Notes under the pieces: model-generated
What the model saw: the letters and a program-made list of their open reading frames with translations, nothing else
What the model was told of the DNA's origin: nothing
The model's database searches: none
Source: an uncultured Roseburia sp.
GTDB taxonomy: Bacteria; Bacillota; Clostridia; Lachnospirales; Lachnospiraceae
DNA: 64,000 nucleotides
Assembly (NCBI GenBank): GCA_910577925.1
Contig: CAJTOI010000002.1
Location: 1 to 64,000, forward strand
Direction of reading: 5' to 3'
Program-made: the position numbers and the translations under genes
In this document: piece by piece, positions 60,877 to 64,000 of the stretch
Position numbering within the stretch: the stretch's first letter is position 1
How the letters are laid out: every line of letters begins with the position of its first letter

Positions 60877-60914
60877 GGCCGAAAGAGAACATTATGCCAT
60901 TGTTCTCCCCGGCC
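60877..60914 (-). terminator. terminator of the DUF2089/membrane-protein operon
   Basis: Minus-strand hairpin GGCCGGGGAGAACA...TGTTCTCTTTCGGCC with an 8-nt loop, followed by TTGTTTTAT. It insulates the S10 promoter just downstream. Confidence 0.75.
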
Positions 60915-60923
60915 ATTTCAAAG

Positions 60924-61268
60924 TCACATATCCAGCAACTTCATTTTATCCGCATCAGAAAGTTTATGTTTTCCCTTTTTCGCGTAACACATACATCCCA
61001 TCAAAAATACTGCCAGATTCCACGCAAGCACCGAAAGCACCACTCTCCGGTGATAATCTCCCAGGGAAAAATCTGCTCCCTGCATCTGATAGCAGGCACT
61101 GTACAGTACCAGCATCAGCCCTAACGTATAGAGCAAAAACAATCCTGCCGCGCTTCCAAACCGCATTTTGCGCTGTTTCGTATTCACCAGCATTTCCGTC
61201 AATACTCTTGCCGCTACCGCTATTCCCACCGCTGTCAAAAGAAAAATTGCCGACCAGTTATTACTCAT
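60924..61268 (-). CDS. small membrane protein of unknown function
   Basis: Protein of 114 residues with three hydrophobic segments (about 7-24, 38-58 and 80-97) and a basic, Lys-rich C-terminus. No family recognised. Its start overlaps the end of the DUF2089 gene by 8 bp, so the pair forms an operon; the membrane protein may be the regulator's partner. Confidence 0.7.
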   Translation of the reverse strand: MSNNWSAIFLLTAVGIAVAARVLTEMLVNTKQRKMRFGSAAGLFLLYTLGLMLVLYSACYQMQGADFSLGDYHRRVVLSVLAWNLAVFLMGCMCYAKKGKHKLSDADKMKLLDM

Positions 61269-61560
61269 ACAAGCCTCCTTTCCGGTATTCCCGAATCAAA
61301 ACCGCCGCCGCATCAAATTCAACCTTTTCTTCTATTGCCAATTTTTTGATTAGCCTGATATATGCGTCATCTTCTTTTTCCTCTGACGCTCTGATTTGCT
61401 CAATAACCCGGTTTAAACGAGCACGCACCGTCGGATAAGTGATATGATACAGCTCCGCCATCTCTTTCAGGGAGCCGGAAGCCAAAACAAATTTTTTTAT
61501 GAAATTCAAATCTTCCTCTCCCAGTTCCGCTATCCATTGCGGTATCTCGTTCACAGACAA
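61261..61560 (-). CDS. DUF2089-family regulator-like protein
   Basis: Protein of 99 residues. Its centre is a helix-turn-helix-like segment (SGSLKEMAELYHITYPTVRA, about 30-50) characteristic of DUF2089, proteins usually encoded with small membrane proteins. It lacks the N-terminal zinc-ribbon of longer members. Probably a DNA-binding regulator of its own operon. Confidence 0.72.
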   Translation of the reverse strand: MSVNEIPQWIAELGEEDLNFIKKFVLASGSLKEMAELYHITYPTVRARLNRVIEQIRASEEKEDDAYIRLIKKLAIEEKVEFDAAAVLIREYRKGGLYE

Positions 61561-61649
61561 TCACCTCGCATTCATGACTACAATTGTTGTCCCTCCGCTA
61601 TCTATGCCAATTGTCTCCTTTGTACGCTTTCGTTTATTTCTGTAATTTT

Positions 61650-61678
61650 ATTTTAGCATTAAATAATATTGAAGTCAA
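61650..61678 (-). promoter_or_regulatory. promoter of the DUF2089 operon
   Basis: On the minus strand TTGACT (61673-61678) and TAAAAT (61650-61655) are 17 nt apart in a very AT-rich intergenic stretch (about 61640-61740). Confidence 0.65.
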
Positions 61679-61797
61679 TTTTATTTTTATTAATATATAA
61701 CTTTATTTTTATATAGTTTTTCAAAATTTATTTCATATTTAGTGTCTGTTGGTTAAGCAGATATCTGCTGCTTGCAGCTTTTACAGGAAAAAACACT

Positions 61798-62417
61798 GAT
61801 TATTTTCCATCTCTTTATCTCCCCGTAAAGGAAGTTCCGCGGGCGCTTTCCTCACTCAAATATTTCTGTGAAAATGCGCCGCAGTATCACATTGTCTGCG
61901 CCGGCTCCCTGCTCGGCATCGCGCTGCACGAAGGCGCCTCATTTCCGGTGGGCAAAGTGGATTTTCTAAAGCTTTACCCGCTTTCCTTCAAGGAATTTCT
62001 GATGGCTGCTTCCGGAGAACGTTTTGCCGAACTTCTTGAGAAGCAGGATTATCCGATGATTACCTCTTTTAAGCAGACCTATATTGACGCACTGAAGCAA
62101 TATTATTTTATCGGCGGTATGCCGGAAGCAGTGCGGAGTTTTATAGAGGAAAAGGATTTTAACGAGGTTCGGGAAATTCAAAAGCGAATACTGGTGAGGT
62201 GGCTTTTGTGATTGATACCGGCGAACAGATTGTCCCCGTAGAAGTGAAAGCTGAAGTGAATCTGAAAGCAAAAAGCCTGAAAACCTATCGCGAAAAATTC
62301 AACCCTGAAATTTCCGTCCGCACTTCAATGTCAGATTATAAAAAAGAAGACTGCCTTATCAATCTGCCGCTTTATGCGGCGGAAGAGATCCGCAAATGTA
62401 CGGGCGCGATAATTTAA
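61798..62417 (+). pseudogene. decayed AAA_14/DUF4143 ATPase gene
   Basis: Two fragments of the large ATPase family with C-terminal DUF4143. 61798-62211 encodes the middle part (VPRALSSLKYFCENAPQYHI, CAGSLLGIALHEG, KLYPLSFKEFLMAASGE, YYFIGGMPEAVRSFIEEKDF). It then jumps, in another frame, to the extreme C-terminus (VIDTGEQIVPVEVKAEVNLK, 62199-62417). The P-loop N-terminus and roughly 150-200 central codons are missing. Clearly non-functional; such ATPases are common in gut anaerobes and often decay. Confidence 0.75.
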
Positions 62418-62506
62418 TATCACAACTACTATCCCCCTTTTCCTCATTATGTGTTATAATATCCGGGTAGTAAATTTACGACATCATTACTAAGGAGCTT
62501 TTCAAA

Positions 62507-63865
62507 ATGAATATTATTATTGTGGGCTGCGGCAAGGTGGGCTACACCCTCGTAGAACAGCTGAACAATGAAGACCACGACGTTGTCGTGGTCGATGAGC
62601 GTCCGGAAAAGTTGCAGGGAATTACGGACAATCTCGACGCCATGGGCGTTCTCGGCAACGGAATGAGCCACGGCACCCTGCTCGAAGCCGGCATCACCAC
62701 CGCCGACCTTCTGATTGCCGTGACCGGCGACGACGAGAAGAATCTCCTCTGCTGCCTGATCGCAAAAAAGACCGGCCACTGTCAGACCATCGCACGGGTG
62801 CGTAATCCTATATATAATGAAGAGATTGCTTTCTTAAAGAAAGAGTTCGGTCTGGCCATGATCATCAACCCGGAGCAGGCGACCGCAATGGAAATCGCAC
62901 AGATCTTCCAGTTTCCCTCCGCGATACGCGTGGATTCCTTTGCAAAAGGGCACATGTCCCTGCTGCATTTCCGGATAGGCCCGAACTCACCGCTCATCGG
63001 CCTGCAGCTGTTTAAATTTCATCAGACCATGCAGCGCAACGTGCTTGTCTGCACCGTGATCCGCGGAGACGAAGTCATCATTCCAAACGGTGATTTTCAA
63101 TTTGCGGCAAACGATATCGTCGCCATCGCCTCGGAGCGGCGCAACGCACTGGAATTTTTCCGCAAAATCGGCGCGGCAAAGAACCGTGTCGGCAACGCCA
63201 TCTTAGCCGGCGGCGGCAAAGTTTCCTTTTATCTCGCGAAAATGCTGCTTCACTCCGGCATCGATGTCACGATTATCGAAATCAACCGCGCGCGCTGCGA
63301 ATCACTGAGCGAACAGCTCCCCAAGGCAACTATCATCTGCGGCGACGCCACGGACCAGTCTCTGCTGATGCAGGAAGGTCTCGCAAACGCCGACGGGTTC
63401 GCCGCGCTGACCGGCTTAGACGAAGAGAATATCCTGCTCTCCCTCTATGCCAACCGCGTATCGAGTGCGCGAACCGTCACCAAGATCAACCGGATTGGTT
63501 TTCATTCCGTCATCGGCGAACTCAATCTCGGCAGTATTGTCTATCCGCGGGTTACAACCTCGGATTACATATTGAGGTATGTGCGCTCCACAAACGACTC
63601 CAAAAACAGCGAGTTCGAGAAGCTCTACAAGCTTGCCAACGGGAAAGCCGAGGCGCTGGAATTTATCATCAAAGAATCCTCCTCCGTCTCCGGCATCCCG
63701 CTGCAGGACTTAAACCTCCGCAAAAACACTCTGATCGGCTGTATTTACCGCAACGGGCACGTCATTATCCCCAGCGGGCAGGATATGATGATGGAGGGCG
63801 ATTCCGTACTCGTCGTCATCTCCGGCTACCGCATATCCGACATCCGTGAGATTTTGGAGGATTAA
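62507..63865 (+). CDS. trkA: Trk potassium uptake regulatory subunit TrkA
   Basis: Cytoplasmic NAD(H)/ATP-binding ring protein of 452 residues gating the TrkH channel. Two RCK units are present: Rossmann domains starting IIIVGCGKVGYTLVEQL (residue 2) and AILAGGGKVSFYLAKML (near residue 230), each followed by a TrkA-C domain. AAGGAG lies 8 nt before the ATG. The trkH-like gene starts 5 nt later, so they form an operon. Confidence 0.92.
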   Translation: MNIIIVGCGKVGYTLVEQLNNEDHDVVVVDERPEKLQGITDNLDAMGVLGNGMSHGTLLEAGITTADLLIAVTGDDEKNLLCCLIAKKTGHCQTIARVRNPIYNEEIAFLKKEFGLAMIINPEQATAMEIAQIFQFPSAIRVDSFAKGHMSLLHFRIGPNSPLIGLQLFKFHQTMQRNVLVCTVIRGDEVIIPNGDFQFAANDIVAIASERRNALEFFRKIGAAKNRVGNAILAGGGKVSFYLAKMLLHSGIDVTIIEINRARCESLSEQLPKATIICGDATDQSLLMQEGLANADGFAALTGLDEENILLSLYANRVSSARTVTKINRIGFHSVIGELNLGSIVYPRVTTSDYILRYVRSTNDSKNSEFEKLYKLANGKAEALEFIIKESSSVSGIPLQDLNLRKNTLIGCIYRNGHVIIPSGQDMMMEGDSVLVVISGYRISDIREILED

Positions 63866-63870
63866 GTGCT

Positions 63871-64000
63871 ATGAATTATGCGATTATACTATATATTCTG
63901 GGCTGTGTATTAAAATTTGAAAGCGCGTTTTTGGTCCTCCCGATGCTTGTCGGCTTTCTGTACGGAGAAACTTCTGCGATCGCATATCTCGTCATCGCAG
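63871..64000 (+). CDS. trkH: TrkH-like potassium transporter, 5' part
   Basis: Truncated by the window end after 43 codons (MNYAIILYILGCVLKFESAF, then LVLPMLVGFLYGE). The hydrophobic N-terminus and position directly behind trkA match the membrane subunit of Trk/Ktr potassium uptake. Confidence 0.75.
   Translation, partial: MNYAIILYILGCVLKFESAFLVLPMLVGFLYGETSAIAYLVIA

Overview
The window reads as a chromosomal segment of an anaerobic, low-to-mid GC Firmicute, most likely a gut Lachnospiraceae (Clostridium cluster XIVa) relative. This rests on gene content and order: a Gram-positive S10-spc-alpha ribosomal superoperon with a type Z zinc-binding S14, a KOW-domain protein between map and infA, MutS2, a YhaM-type exoribonuclease, BceRSAB-like genes, an anaerobic sulfatase-maturing radical SAM enzyme, GPH-family sugar symport and surface LRR proteins. 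No rRNA, tRNA, CRISPR array, integrase or transposase was recognised.

Layout. 0-3.6 kb: xylulokinase, a LacI-type regulator and a short-chain dehydrogenase (pentose/polyol use). 3.7-8.1 kb: a permease, ATPase, histidine kinase and response regulator set of BceAB-RS type. 8.2-9.6 kb: an AT-rich Panacea-type toxin-antitoxin pair with a membrane-anchored candidate toxin. 9.7-10.8 kb: a GNAT-TetR operon under a promoter embedded in a long perfect palindrome. 10.8-20.8 kb: a sulfate-ester catabolic cluster with three sulfatases lacking signal peptides, an AraC regulator, a GPH symporter, the sulfatase-maturing enzyme and a TauE-type anion exporter. Together these suggest uptake of small sulfated sugars, cytoplasmic desulfation and export of the released sulfur anion. 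20.9-25.5 kb: two large secreted or surface proteins (CHAP-like/LRR/Ig-like, and LysM).

25.5-33.9 kb is a sharply AT-rich accessory island hanging from the 3' end of rlmD. It holds a Gabija-like pair (OLD/TOPRIM ATPase-nuclease plus UvrD-like helicase) with an overlapping DUF1016 PD-(D/E)XK nuclease, a KilA-N protein, a HEPN-like protein and small orphans. The rlmD gene carries an extra C-terminal tail domain. Two further copies of that tail, one intact-looking and one frameshifted, lie deeper in the island and divide it into layers. This is the most unusual feature of the window: the 3' end of rlmD seems to have been replaced repeatedly, each event adding cargo and displacing the older tail.

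34-43.6 kb is housekeeping: rlmD, a yhaM-like gene, an HtrA-like protein lacking the usual catalytic His and Asp, mutS2, a second two-component system and a PilZ protein. 43.6-60.8 kb is the ribosomal superoperon on the minus strand, from rpsJ to rplQ, with a structured leader, an internal promoter/hairpin block between rplB and rpsS, and a 364-nt leader before rpsM. 60.9-62.4 kb holds a DUF2089 gene, a small membrane protein and a decayed AAA_14/DUF4143 ATPase. The window ends in trkA and the start of a trkH-like gene.
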